Shown here piece by piece: positions 7,811-14,558 of a DNA stretch of 29,288 nucleotides (positions are counted from its first letter, which is position 1; each line of letters opens with the position of its first letter). The notes beneath the pieces were generated by a model. The model was not told the origin of the DNA, made no database searches, and was given only the letters and a program-made list of their open reading frames with translations. This DNA is from Fen-1038 sp042408355. GTDB lineage: Bacteria; Chloroflexota; Anaerolineae; Anaerolineales; Villigracilaceae. Position numbers and translations under genes: made by a program. Location of the stretch: the NCBI GenBank assembly GCA_042408355.1, contig JBHORD010000096.1, forward strand, positions 1-29,288, read 5' to 3'.

Positions 7811-8980
7811 CTATTTCAGTCCCAATTCGGCGCGGCTGATGACAAGCCGCTGAATTTCGCTGGTGCCTTCGTAGATTTCGGTGATCTTCGCATCGCGGAA
7901 ATAACGCTCCACCGGCAATTCCTTGCTGTATCCCATTCCGCCGTGGATTTGCACTGCGGCGTGGGCGCAGAACATCGCCGTCTCGGATGCGAACAATTTC
8001 GCCATGGAAGATTGAAGCGTGTAACGCTCGCCGGTCGTCTTGGATCGTTCCTTGGCGGCGGCGGCGTTGTAAATCAAAAGGCGCGCCGCTTCGATGCGCG
8101 TCTTCATGTCGGCGATCTTGAATCCCGTTCCCTGAAACTCGCCGATCTTCTGGCCGAAGGCCTCGCGTTGACGCGCGTAAGCGACGCTGGCCTCATACGC
8201 CGCTTCGGCGATTCCCAGCGCCTGCGATCCGATTCCGATGCGGCCCGCATCCAGGACGGCCATCGCGATTTTGAAGCCCTCGCCTTCTTCGCCGAGGCGA
8301 TTCGCAACAGGCACGCGGCAGTTTTCGAAAATCAACTCGCTGGTGGCGGAGGCGCGGATGCCAAGCTTGGGTTCCTTCTTGCCGCGCACGAATCCTGTTG
8401 TGTTTTTGGCGTCAATCAAAAAAGCGCTGATCCCCTTTTGTTTCTTTGCAGGATCGGTCATCATGAAAACCACAACGTAATCGGCAACCGGCCCGCTCGT
8501 GACCCAGGATTTGCGCCCGTTGAGAACGTAAAAATCGCCGTCCCGCGTGGCGCGGCTTTTCATTGTCCCCGCGTCCGAGCCGGACATCGGTTCGGTCAGA
8601 GAATACGCGCCGATGGCTTTACCGGAAGCCACCGGCTTCAGGAATTTTTGTTTTTGTTCTTCGGTCCCAAATTTCATGATGCCATGACAATACAGCGAGT
8701 TGTTGACCGACATGATGACGCCGTGTGAGGCGTCCACTTTGCAAATCTCTTCGAGCGCCAGCACATAGGACATCGTGTCCATGCCCGCCCCGCCGTACTG
8801 CTCCGGCACTTCGATTCCCATGAAGCCCATCTCGCCCATCTTCTTGATGGTTTCGTATGGGAACTCGCCGCTTTCGTCGAACTGCGCCGCGATGGGAGCG
8901 ATTTCGTTCCTTGCAAAATCGCGTGCGGCATCGCGAATCATTTTGTGTTCATTGCTGAGAGGAAAAAGAGCGTCACTCAC
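7811..8980 (-). CDS. Acyl-CoA dehydrogenase
   Basis: This FAD enzyme oxidises an acyl-CoA to the 2-enoyl-CoA and passes electrons to electron-transfer flavoprotein. The 389 residues show the N-terminal helical domain, the middle beta domain with YSLTEPMSGSDAG and RKSWVTSG, and the C-terminal helical domain with QIHGGMGYSKELPVERYFRD. The expected catalytic base is the Glu of IYEGTSEIQR, about residue 371. The start is GTG 8980 with GGAGG six bases upstream; a candidate -10 lies at 9009-9014, so the upstream ATG at 9022 would lie outside the transcript. The motifs fit the short-chain or butyryl-CoA group, but chain length is not certain. A 163-nt gap separates it from the MDR gene. Confidence 0.93.
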   Translation of the reverse strand: MSDALFPLSNEHKMIRDAARDFARNEIAPIAAQFDESGEFPYETIKKMGEMGFMGIEVPEQYGGAGMDTMSYVLALEEICKVDASHGVIMSVNNSLYCHGIMKFGTEEQKQKFLKPVASGKAIGAYSLTEPMSGSDAGTMKSRATRDGDFYVLNGRKSWVTSGPVADYVVVFMMTDPAKKQKGISAFLIDAKNTTGFVRGKKEPKLGIRASATSELIFENCRVPVANRLGEEGEGFKIAMAVLDAGRIGIGSQALGIAEAAYEASVAYARQREAFGQKIGEFQGTGFKIADMKTRIEAARLLIYNAAAAKERSKTTGERYTLQSSMAKLFASETAMFCAHAAVQIHGGMGYSKELPVERYFRDAKITEIYEGTSEIQRLVISRAELGLK

Positions 8981-9008
8981 TTGAGCCTCCGTGGAATATG
9001 CTGTCACG

Positions 9009-9014
9009 ATTATA
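9009..9014 (-). promoter_or_regulatory. -10 box for acyl-CoA dehydrogenase gene
   Basis: The minus strand reads TATAAT here, about 29 nt before the GTG start, leaving a leader of about 22 nt that holds the GGAGG site. No good -35 box is seen at the usual spacing, so activation by a regulator is possible. Confidence 0.5.
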
Positions 9015-9108
9015 CCGTGCAAGAAGTGACGCTGGCCGGCGAAGCGGCAGGACGCCTTGCGCGAATGAGGGAATAAAAGCGCCGGCGTGCGGAATCGGAA
9101 ATGACTGA

Positions 9109-9136
9109 TTGACGAGTGAAATGAACCCGCTATAAT
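9109..9136 (+). promoter_or_regulatory. Sigma-70 type promoter for the Pot operon
   Basis: TTGACG (9109-9114), a 16-base spacer and a perfect TATAAT (9131-9136). This is the best promoter seen in the window. Transcription would start near 9143, giving a leader of about 135 nt before the PotD start. Confidence 0.75.
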
Positions 9137-9277
9137 GTAGCAATTCTGAACCGGCCGGATGTGTATGTCGTAAAAATCACAAGTTTATTTTTTGAAAGGA
9201 GGCAGGCCGCTATTTTTTTTCGTTCCATTCACATAAGCTGAGTTTGTAGTTTGTAATTCATCCATAAAGGAGAGAGA

Positions 9278-10528
9278 ATGACTTTCAAGTTCGCTTTTAA
9301 ATTCATGGCTTTGATGGCTTTGGCCAGCATTGCATTGACAGCTTGTGGGGGAACAGCAACTCAGGCGCCTGCCGTTACACAGGCTCCGGCCGCAACACAA
9401 GCGCCCGCCGCAACGCAATCATCTCCCGCCACGACCGCTCCAGCCGCTTTGAAAGGCGAGGGCGAGGTGGACATCATTGCCTGGGCTGGATATATCGAAC
9501 GCGGCGCCAACGATCCGAAATATGATTGGGTGACCCAGTTCGAGCAAGATACGGGCTGTAAAGTTAAAGATACGATTGCCAACACATCGGATGAAATGGT
9601 CTCGCTGATGAATCAGGGCGGCTACGATTTGGTGACCGCCTCCGGCGACGCCAGCCTGCGTCTGATCTATGGCGGGACGGTTCAGGAAATTGATATCAGC
9701 AAGATTCCGTCGTACACAAAGAATGTGGATCCGCGTTTGCAAAACGCGCCGTGGCATACCGTCAATGGAAAACATTATGGCGTTTCCTATCAATGGGGTC
9801 CGAATGTCCTGATGTATAACACCAAGGTTTTCCCGACGCCGCCGACCTCGTGGAATGTGATTTTCGAACCGATGAATTTGCCGGACGGCTTGCCGAACAA
9901 GGGCCGCGTACAGGCGTATGGGGGGCCGATCTACATTGCGGACGCGGCTTTGTATTTGAAATATCACAATCCCGAATTGGGCATCACCGATCCGTATGAA
10001 TTAACACAGCCGCAGTTCGACGCGGCGATTGCCTTGTTGAAACAACAGCGCCAAATCGTCGGCAAGTATTGGAGCGACTACAGCGCGCAGGTTCAGGACT
10101 TCACCAACGGCGGTTTTGTGGCGGCGGCTTCCTGGCCGTATCAGGTCAATCTGTTGAAAAGCGCAAACCCTCCACAGCCAATTGACAGCGTGATTCCCGA
10201 AGAGGGCGCAACCGGCTGGGCCGATACGACGATGATGTACGTGCACGCTCCGCATCCCAACTGCGCTTATCTGTGGCTGGAACATTCGATTGATCCGAAG
10301 GTTCAGGGCGATGTGGCTTCCTGGTTCGGATCGAATCCGGCTGTGCCGGCGGGCTGTACCGCAAGCGCTCTGCTCGGCCCCGATGGATGCAAGGCAAACG
10401 GCTACGACACCTTCGATAAAATTTCCTTCTGGAAGACCCCGATTGCAGATTGCGGCAACGGTCAATCCAATTGTGTCACTTACGATCAATGGGTGAAACA
10501 ATTCCAGGCTGTGGTCGGCGGACAGTAA
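9278..10528 (+). CDS. ABC transporter solute-binding lipoprotein, PotD-like
   Basis: This 416-residue extracytoplasmic binding protein belongs to the family that delivers spermidine or putrescine to a PotABC-type importer. A lipoprotein signal peptide ends in the lipobox LTAC with Cys23, followed by an Ala/Thr/Gln/Pro tether (24-60) made of repeated QAPA units. The mature domain begins near DIIAWAGYIE and contains GVSYQWGPNVLMYNT, a hinge and ligand-site region typical of PotD-like proteins. Several Cys residues lie near the C-terminus (for example in AGCTASALLGPDGC and ADCGNGQSNC), which could form disulphides outside the cell. AAAGGAGAGAGA precedes the ATG. Substrate assignment is by family and gene order only; other small cationic compounds remain possible. 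Confidence 0.88.
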   Translation: MTFKFAFKFMALMALASIALTACGGTATQAPAVTQAPAATQAPAATQSSPATTAPAALKGEGEVDIIAWAGYIERGANDPKYDWVTQFEQDTGCKVKDTIANTSDEMVSLMNQGGYDLVTASGDASLRLIYGGTVQEIDISKIPSYTKNVDPRLQNAPWHTVNGKHYGVSYQWGPNVLMYNTKVFPTPPTSWNVIFEPMNLPDGLPNKGRVQAYGGPIYIADAALYLKYHNPELGITDPYELTQPQFDAAIALLKQQRQIVGKYWSDYSAQVQDFTNGGFVAAASWPYQVNLLKSANPPQPIDSVIPEEGATGWADTTMMYVHAPHPNCAYLWLEHSIDPKVQGDVASWFGSNPAVPAGCTASALLGPDGCKANGYDTFDKISFWKTPIADCGNGQSNCVTYDQWVKQFQAVVGGQ

Positions 10529-10544
10529 ATCTTGTATCAACACC

Positions 10545-10573
10545 CCAGCCGCGCCGCAAGTTGGCGCGGCTGG
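10545..10573 (+). terminator. Stem-loop between PotD and PotA genes (attenuator or mRNA-stabilising hairpin)
   Basis: CCAGCCGCGCC (10545-10555) pairs perfectly with GGCGCGGCTGG (10563-10573) around a 7-nt loop. No long T run follows, so it is probably a partial terminator or a 3'-end protecting hairpin. This is a common way to make more binding protein than transporter. Confidence 0.75.
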
Positions 10574-10596
10574 ACTCTATTCCTTGAGGACAGCGC

Positions 10597-11625
10597 ATGA
10601 ATGAAATTGCAGTTTATTTCCAAAACGTCAGCCGGCACTTCGGGGAGGTCAGAGCGGTTGACGGCGTTGATTTGAAAATTTGGGATGGGGAATTTTTCTC
10701 GATGCTCGGCCCGTCCGGTTCGGGCAAAACAACCTGCCTGCGAATGATTGCCGGTTTTGATCGTCCGACGGCGGGCGAGATTTTTCTTTATGGCGAAGAC
10801 GTTTCCAAACTGCCTCCGTATGAACGCCCGGTCAATACGGTCTTTCAGGATTACGCGCTTTTTCCGCACATGACGGTGGGCGAGAACATCGCTTACGGTT
10901 TGATGATCAAAAAAGTTCCCAAAGAGAAACGCCGTCAGCAAGTTGAAGAGATATTGAATCTGGTTCGCCTGCCGGGGCTGGCGGATCGTAAACCGTCACA
11001 ACTTTCGGGCGGACAGCGTCAGCGTGTGGCGCTGGCGCGGGCGCTGGTCAATCGTCCGCGTGTGCTTCTTCTGGATGAGCCGCTGGGCGCGCTGGATTTG
11101 AAACTTCGCCAGCAGATGCAGGTGGAACTCAAGTCCATCCAGCAGCAGGTTGGAATTACCTTTATTTATGTGACTCACGATCAGGAGGAAGCCCTGACGA
11201 TGAGCGACCGCATTGCGGTTTTCAATCTGGGCAAGATTGAACAGGTCGGGACTCCGGCGGAAATTTACGAGCATCCGGCTACGCCGTTCACCGCCGGTTT
11301 CGTGGGCGTATCCAATCTTGTGTCGGGGGAAGAGGCGAAGAGAATCACCGGCTCGCCGGAGCGATTCTCAATTCGTCCTGAAAAAATCCATCTGGCGAAG
11401 CCGTCCGAAAAGGTGGGCGACGATATGTTTGCGGCCGACGGCAGAGTGCGCGATGTGATCTATCTTGGTTTATACACGCGCTATCTTGTTGAATTAGAGG
11501 GCGGCGGCGATCTGGTGGTCGTGGAACAGAATCTTAAAACGACTTCGATGGATGTGATGCAGGCGCGCGGCCAAAAGGTGCGGCTGCTTTGGAAGAAAGA
11601 ATTTGTCCGTTACGTGGGAGGCTGA
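10597..11625 (+). CDS. ABC transporter ATP-binding protein, PotA-like
   Basis: This 342-residue ATPase powers the importer from the cytoplasmic side. Walker A is GPSGSGKTT (38-46), the Q-loop region is FQDYALFP (83-90), the signature is LSGGQRQR (136-143), Walker B is LLLDEP (157-162), and the switch His194 lies in VTHDQEEAL. After about 240 residues comes a C-terminal TOBE-like domain, typical of PotA and other importers with regulatory tails. GAGG lies seven bases before ATG 10597. The permease gene begins one base after its stop codon. Confidence 0.93.
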   Translation: MNEIAVYFQNVSRHFGEVRAVDGVDLKIWDGEFFSMLGPSGSGKTTCLRMIAGFDRPTAGEIFLYGEDVSKLPPYERPVNTVFQDYALFPHMTVGENIAYGLMIKKVPKEKRRQQVEEILNLVRLPGLADRKPSQLSGGQRQRVALARALVNRPRVLLLDEPLGALDLKLRQQMQVELKSIQQQVGITFIYVTHDQEEALTMSDRIAVFNLGKIEQVGTPAEIYEHPATPFTAGFVGVSNLVSGEEAKRITGSPERFSIRPEKIHLAKPSEKVGDDMFAADGRVRDVIYLGLYTRYLVELEGGGDLVVVEQNLKTTSMDVMQARGQKVRLLWKKEFVRYVGG

Positions 11626-11626
11626 A

Positions 11627-12532
11627 ATGATGAGACGGCTTTCCACATATCTCTATCTTCGCCCGCGGCTGACGCTGGCGCTTTTGCTGCTCCCGCCGTT
11701 GGTTTGGTTCGTCGTTGTTTATCTGGGCTCGCTGGCTTCCCTTTTGTTGAATAGTTTCTTTTATCTCGACGGTTTTACCGGGCAGGTGGTTCGTAAATTT
11801 ACGTTGAGCACCTATGCCCAATTATTCGAGCCTGCCAATCTCGCCATCTTCGGGCGGACGACGTTGATGGCCGCGCTGGTGACTGTTGCGGATGCCCTCC
11901 TTGCCTTCCCGCTTTCATATTACATGGCGCGTTTCGCATCGAGGCGCATGAAGACGTTTTTGTATCTGGCTGTCACACTGCCGCTGTGGTCGAGCTATTT
12001 GATCCGCGTCTACTCATGGAATTTGATTCTTACAAAAGAAGGAATCGTCTCATGGCTCTTTCAATTGATTCATCTTGACGGCTTGTTGAACTGGTATCTC
12101 AATCTGCCGGTCGTGGGCGGGCCGTCGCTGTCGGTTTCGGCGACCGGCGTCTTTATCGTCTTCGCTTATATCTGGCTTCCTTATATGATTCTGCCCATCG
12201 AGACGGCGCTCGAACGCGTGCCGAAATCATTGCTGGAGGCGTCGGGCGATTTGGGCGCGAATCCGAATCAAACCTTTCGCAATGTGATTCTGCCATTGGC
12301 GTTTCCGGGCGTGGTGGCGGGTTCGATCTTCACCTTTTCGCTGACGCTCGGCGATTTCATCGTGCCGACTTTGTTTGGAAATTCAAGTTTCTTCATCGGC
12401 ACGGCTGTGCTTTCCTATCAAGGCACATCGGGAAACATCCCGCTGGCGGCGGCATTCACGATGGGACCGATTGCCATCATGATCGTTTATCTGCTGATTG
12501 CGCGCAAGTTAGGAGCCTTCGATGCTCTCTAA
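11627..12532 (+). CDS. ABC transporter permease, PotB-like
   Basis: This is one of the two membrane subunits of the importer. The 301 residues show six hydrophobic segments and the cytoplasmic EAA loop that docks on the ATPase (EASGDLGANPNQTF, from Glu204). I chose ATG 11627 because GGGAGG ends five bases upstream and the resulting gene starts just after the PotA stop; a TTG-type start inside PotA is less likely. The 3' end overlaps the PotC-like gene by 11 nt. Confidence 0.92.
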   Translation: MMRRLSTYLYLRPRLTLALLLLPPLVWFVVVYLGSLASLLLNSFFYLDGFTGQVVRKFTLSTYAQLFEPANLAIFGRTTLMAALVTVADALLAFPLSYYMARFASRRMKTFLYLAVTLPLWSSYLIRVYSWNLILTKEGIVSWLFQLIHLDGLLNWYLNLPVVGGPSLSVSATGVFIVFAYIWLPYMILPIETALERVPKSLLEASGDLGANPNQTFRNVILPLAFPGVVAGSIFTFSLTLGDFIVPTLFGNSSFFIGTAVLSYQGTSGNIPLAAAFTMGPIAIMIVYLLIARKLGAFDAL

Positions 12533-13361
12533 AAAGAAATCCTCCAATTATGAAGCGGCCGGCGGGCGCGCTTCGTGGTTTATTAAATTGGGCGCGGCGG
12601 GCGCGCTGTTGTTTTTGCATATTCCGCTGGCTTTGATTTTCCTGTACGCATTCACAACGGAAACCGCCGCGTATACATTCCCGCCTCCGGGCCTGACGTT
12701 GAAATGGTTCCCGATAGCGGTATCGAATCCCGACATGCTGGCTTCGCTTCAACTCACGCTCGAAGTGGCCGCCCTGGCGACGTTTGCCGCGCTCGTCCTT
12801 GGAACGCTGGCGGCCGCGGCGGTTTATCGCGGCACATTTTTTGGAAAGGAAACGATTTCATTTTTGCTGATTCTCCCGCTGGCGCTGCCGGGCATCGTGA
12901 CCGGTATCGCTTTGCGTTCGGCCATCGGTTTGATGCACATCCCCTTCAGTTATTGGACGATTGTCATCGGTCATGCGACGTTCTGCGTGGTCACGGTTTA
13001 CAACAACGTGCTGGCGCGTTTCCGCCGAACAGGCGGATCGCAGATTGAAGCCTCGATGGATTTGGGCGCCAATTCATTTCAGACCTTCTGGCATATTGTT
13101 TTGCCGAACATTTCCACCGCGCTGTTGGCGGGCGGCATTCTGGCTTTCTCGCTTTCGTTCGACGAGGTCATCGTCACAACGTTTACCGCGGGCCAGCAAA
13201 AGACTTTGCCGATTTGGATTTTCAGTCAGATGTTGAAGCCGCGCAACCGGCCGGTGACGAACGTCACCGCGCTGTTGATCGTTTTGGCAACTGCGATTCC
13301 GATTTTGATCGCGCAAAGATTGATCAGTCAATCTTCCGATACAGGCGAGACTCCGGAATAA
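12522..13361 (+). CDS. ABC transporter permease, PotC-like
   Basis: This is the second membrane subunit, 279 residues, with about six transmembrane segments and an EAA loop (EASMDLGANSFQTFW, from Glu176). The cytoplasmic N-terminus is basic (MLSKKKSSNY). AGGAG lies six bases before ATG 12522, inside the end of the PotB gene. With PotD, PotA and PotB it completes an importer in the order D-A-B-C, unlike the A-B-C-D order of E. coli. Confidence 0.92.
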   Translation: MLSKKKSSNYEAAGGRASWFIKLGAAGALLFLHIPLALIFLYAFTTETAAYTFPPPGLTLKWFPIAVSNPDMLASLQLTLEVAALATFAALVLGTLAAAAVYRGTFFGKETISFLLILPLALPGIVTGIALRSAIGLMHIPFSYWTIVIGHATFCVVTVYNNVLARFRRTGGSQIEASMDLGANSFQTFWHIVLPNISTALLAGGILAFSLSFDEVIVTTFTAGQQKTLPIWIFSQMLKPRNRPVTNVTALLIVLATAIPILIAQRLISQSSDTGETPE

Positions 13362-13368
13362 TTTGTAG

Positions 13369-13374
13369 TAAAAT
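13369..13374 (+). promoter_or_regulatory. Candidate -10 box upstream of the SET-domain genes
   Basis: TTTGTAGTAAAATG contains TAAAAT eight bases after the PotC stop. A very similar string, TTGTTGTAAAATG, lies directly before the ComEA-like gene, and TAAAAT also precedes the lipoprotein gene on the other strand. This suggests a recurring -10 form. No clear -35 was found. Confidence 0.35.
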
Positions 13375-13393
13375 GTGACGCTTATACAGGAGA

Positions 13394-13504
13394 ATGAGTC
13401 GAAACGTTTCTCGTTTGCCTCCGCATAAAAATTCCATGTGCAGGCGATTGCACAACCGCCGCCGGTTGAGGGTCAACTCTCAACGAGGCGGCGGATGTAA
13501 TTAA
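13394..13504 (+). CDS. Small Arg-rich leader ORF (36 aa), putative
   Basis: ATG 13394 follows GGAGA closely and opens a 36-codon frame ending TAA at 13502-13504. The peptide has nine Arg residues, including RRR at 22-24, and two Cys. The three Arg codons CGC CGC CGG sit in the 5' strand of a strong hairpin (13456-13494), so a translating ribosome would open that hairpin. This is the layout of a leader peptide for attenuation. The ORF could also be chance, since the hairpin alone would create Arg and Gly codons. No homologue is recognised. Confidence 0.3.
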   Translation: MSRNVSRLPPHKNSMCRRLHNRRRLRVNSQRGGGCN

Positions 13505-13535
13505 CGGGGCCGGCCCGTATCCCCGCGTGATGCGG
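13456..13535 (+). promoter_or_regulatory. Structured leader before SET-domain genes
   Basis: The main stem pairs CCGCCGCC (13456-13463) with GGCGGCGG (13487-13494), continued inside by GTTGAG (13465-13470) with CTCAAC (13479-13484). Downstream, CGGGG (13505-13509) can pair with CCCCG (13521-13525), and CCGC (13523-13526) can instead pair with GCGG (13532-13535). These two small hairpins exclude each other. There is no T tract. I cannot match it to a known riboswitch class. Confidence 0.5.
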
Positions 13536-13552
13536 TCTGAGTCGAGGCAAAT

Positions 13553-13948
13553 ATGTTTATCGTTCGCACCAGTTTGCAGTACAGTCCGATTCACGGCATT
13601 GGAGTCTTTTTGAAGGAACCGGTTCGTAAAGGTCAGGTTGTGTGGCAATTCGATCCGCGCGTCGACGTGGCCATCCCGTTCGAGGAACTTCAGAATTTTC
13701 CTCCGGCGGTGCAGGACTATCTTAAAATATATACTTACATCTCGGTGATGAACGGCCGGCGCGTGATGGTCTTGTGCGCGGATAATTCCAAACACGTGAA
13801 TCATGCGGACGACCCCAATCTTGTAGATACACCCGACGGCTTGCAGGAAATTGCCGCGCGGGATATTGCGGCAGGCGAAGAGTTGACCTGCAACTACTTC
13901 GCCTCCGATCTCGAAGCCGCGGCCAAATTGGGCCGCGAGAACGCTTGA
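13553..13948 (+). CDS. SET-domain protein, short, without post-SET zinc site
   Basis: This 131-residue protein is a minimal SET domain, the fold of lysine methyltransferases that use S-adenosylmethionine. GIGVF (15-19) is the N-terminal SET motif. NHADDPN (83-89) and GEELTCNY (108-115) form the cofactor and substrate site, including the catalytic Tyr115. The Cys normally found after NH in zinc-binding SET proteins is Asp here, and there is no post-SET Cys cluster. The gene starts at ATG 13553 with GAGG five bases upstream and is followed nine bases after its stop by a second SET gene. The protein substrate is unknown; bacterial SET proteins act on histone-like or other cellular proteins. Confidence 0.85.
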   Translation: MFIVRTSLQYSPIHGIGVFLKEPVRKGQVVWQFDPRVDVAIPFEELQNFPPAVQDYLKIYTYISVMNGRRVMVLCADNSKHVNHADDPNLVDTPDGLQEIAARDIAAGEELTCNYFASDLEAAAKLGRENA

Positions 13949-13957
13949 AGGAGAAGA

Positions 13958-14500
13958 ATGACCGGAAAAAATTTTTCCTATCTGTCGCCCAAAGTCGAAA
14001 GCCGCCCTCATCCGCAAAAAGGAAATTGCGGCGTGTTCGCCGTCGAGCCGATCAGGAAGGATGAGCTGATCGCGTTGTGGGGCGGAAAGATTCTTGCCGC
14101 CGATGAAATTGACCCGAACATGCCCAACTTCACCCAGCAGGTTTTGCAAATCGAAGATAATTTCTATTTGATGACGCCCTCGATGGAGGACGCCGATTGC
14201 TTCAACCATTGCTGTGATCCCAACGTGGGCCTCACCGGTCAAATCGGTCTGATCGCCATGCGCGATATCGAACCCGGCGAGGAAATTTGTCTCGATTATG
14301 CCATGTGCGACGGCTCGGACTACGATGAGTTCGAGTGTAATTGCGGTTCGCCCCATTGCCGCGGCCGCATCACAGGCGAAGATTGGAAGCGGCCCGAACT
14401 GTGGGAGAAGTACGACGGATATTTTTCTCCGTATCTCGCGCGCCGCATTGCCGCGCTGAAAAAAGAGGTTCATCAAACAAGCAAAGTGGCAGTTCGTTAA
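13958..14500 (+). CDS. SET-domain protein with post-SET zinc-binding motif
   Basis: This 180-residue SET protein has NCGVFAVEPIRK near the N-terminus, NHCCDPN (83-89), GEEICLDY (107-114, catalytic Tyr114) and a post-SET cluster ECNCGSPHCRG with Cys127, Cys129 and Cys134. In eukaryotic SET enzymes, the Cys in NHxC and three post-SET Cys together hold one zinc ion that shapes the lysine channel; here Cys86 and the three cysteines can form the same site. A C-terminal tail of about 45 residues follows. AAGGAGAAGA lies directly before the ATG. It pairs with the preceding SET gene, and its end overlaps the open frame of the next gene. Confidence 0.88.
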   Translation: MTGKNFSYLSPKVESRPHPQKGNCGVFAVEPIRKDELIALWGGKILAADEIDPNMPNFTQQVLQIEDNFYLMTPSMEDADCFNHCCDPNVGLTGQIGLIAMRDIEPGEEICLDYAMCDGSDYDEFECNCGSPHCRGRITGEDWKRPELWEKYDGYFSPYLARRIAALKKEVHQTSKVAVR

Positions 14501-14558
14501 TTCTTTTCCGGCGCGGATTTTTCTAATTGCGCTTGGACTGCGGCTGATCCCCGTTCTT

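Larger units (their letters stand above)
8981..9277. promoter_or_regulatory. Divergent intergenic region between acyl-CoA dehydrogenase and the Pot operon
   Basis: These 297 bases carry outward-facing promoters for both neighbours and no gene. A perfect minus-strand TATAAT lies at 9009-9014 and a full plus-strand promoter at 9109-9136. After the latter comes a leader of about 135 nt, AT-rich with T runs near 9186 and 9213 and an unused GGAGG near 9200, ending in AAAGGAGAGAGA directly before the PotD start. The long leader could allow control after transcription, but I see no known riboswitch. Confidence 0.7.

Noticed and set aside
8981..9022. Upstream ATG start for the first acyl-CoA dehydrogenase
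   Set aside because: A TATAAT box lies between this ATG and the GTG, and GGAGG sits correctly only for the GTG at 8980.
13440..13552. Known riboswitch class (SAM, TPP, cobalamin, glycine) upstream of the SET genes
   Set aside because: Core consensus bases of these classes were not found; only generic hairpins can be supported.
13553..14500. One frameshifted SET gene instead of two
   Set aside because: Each has its own complete N-terminal motif, NHxxxPN and GEExxxxY motifs, and its own ribosome-binding site.
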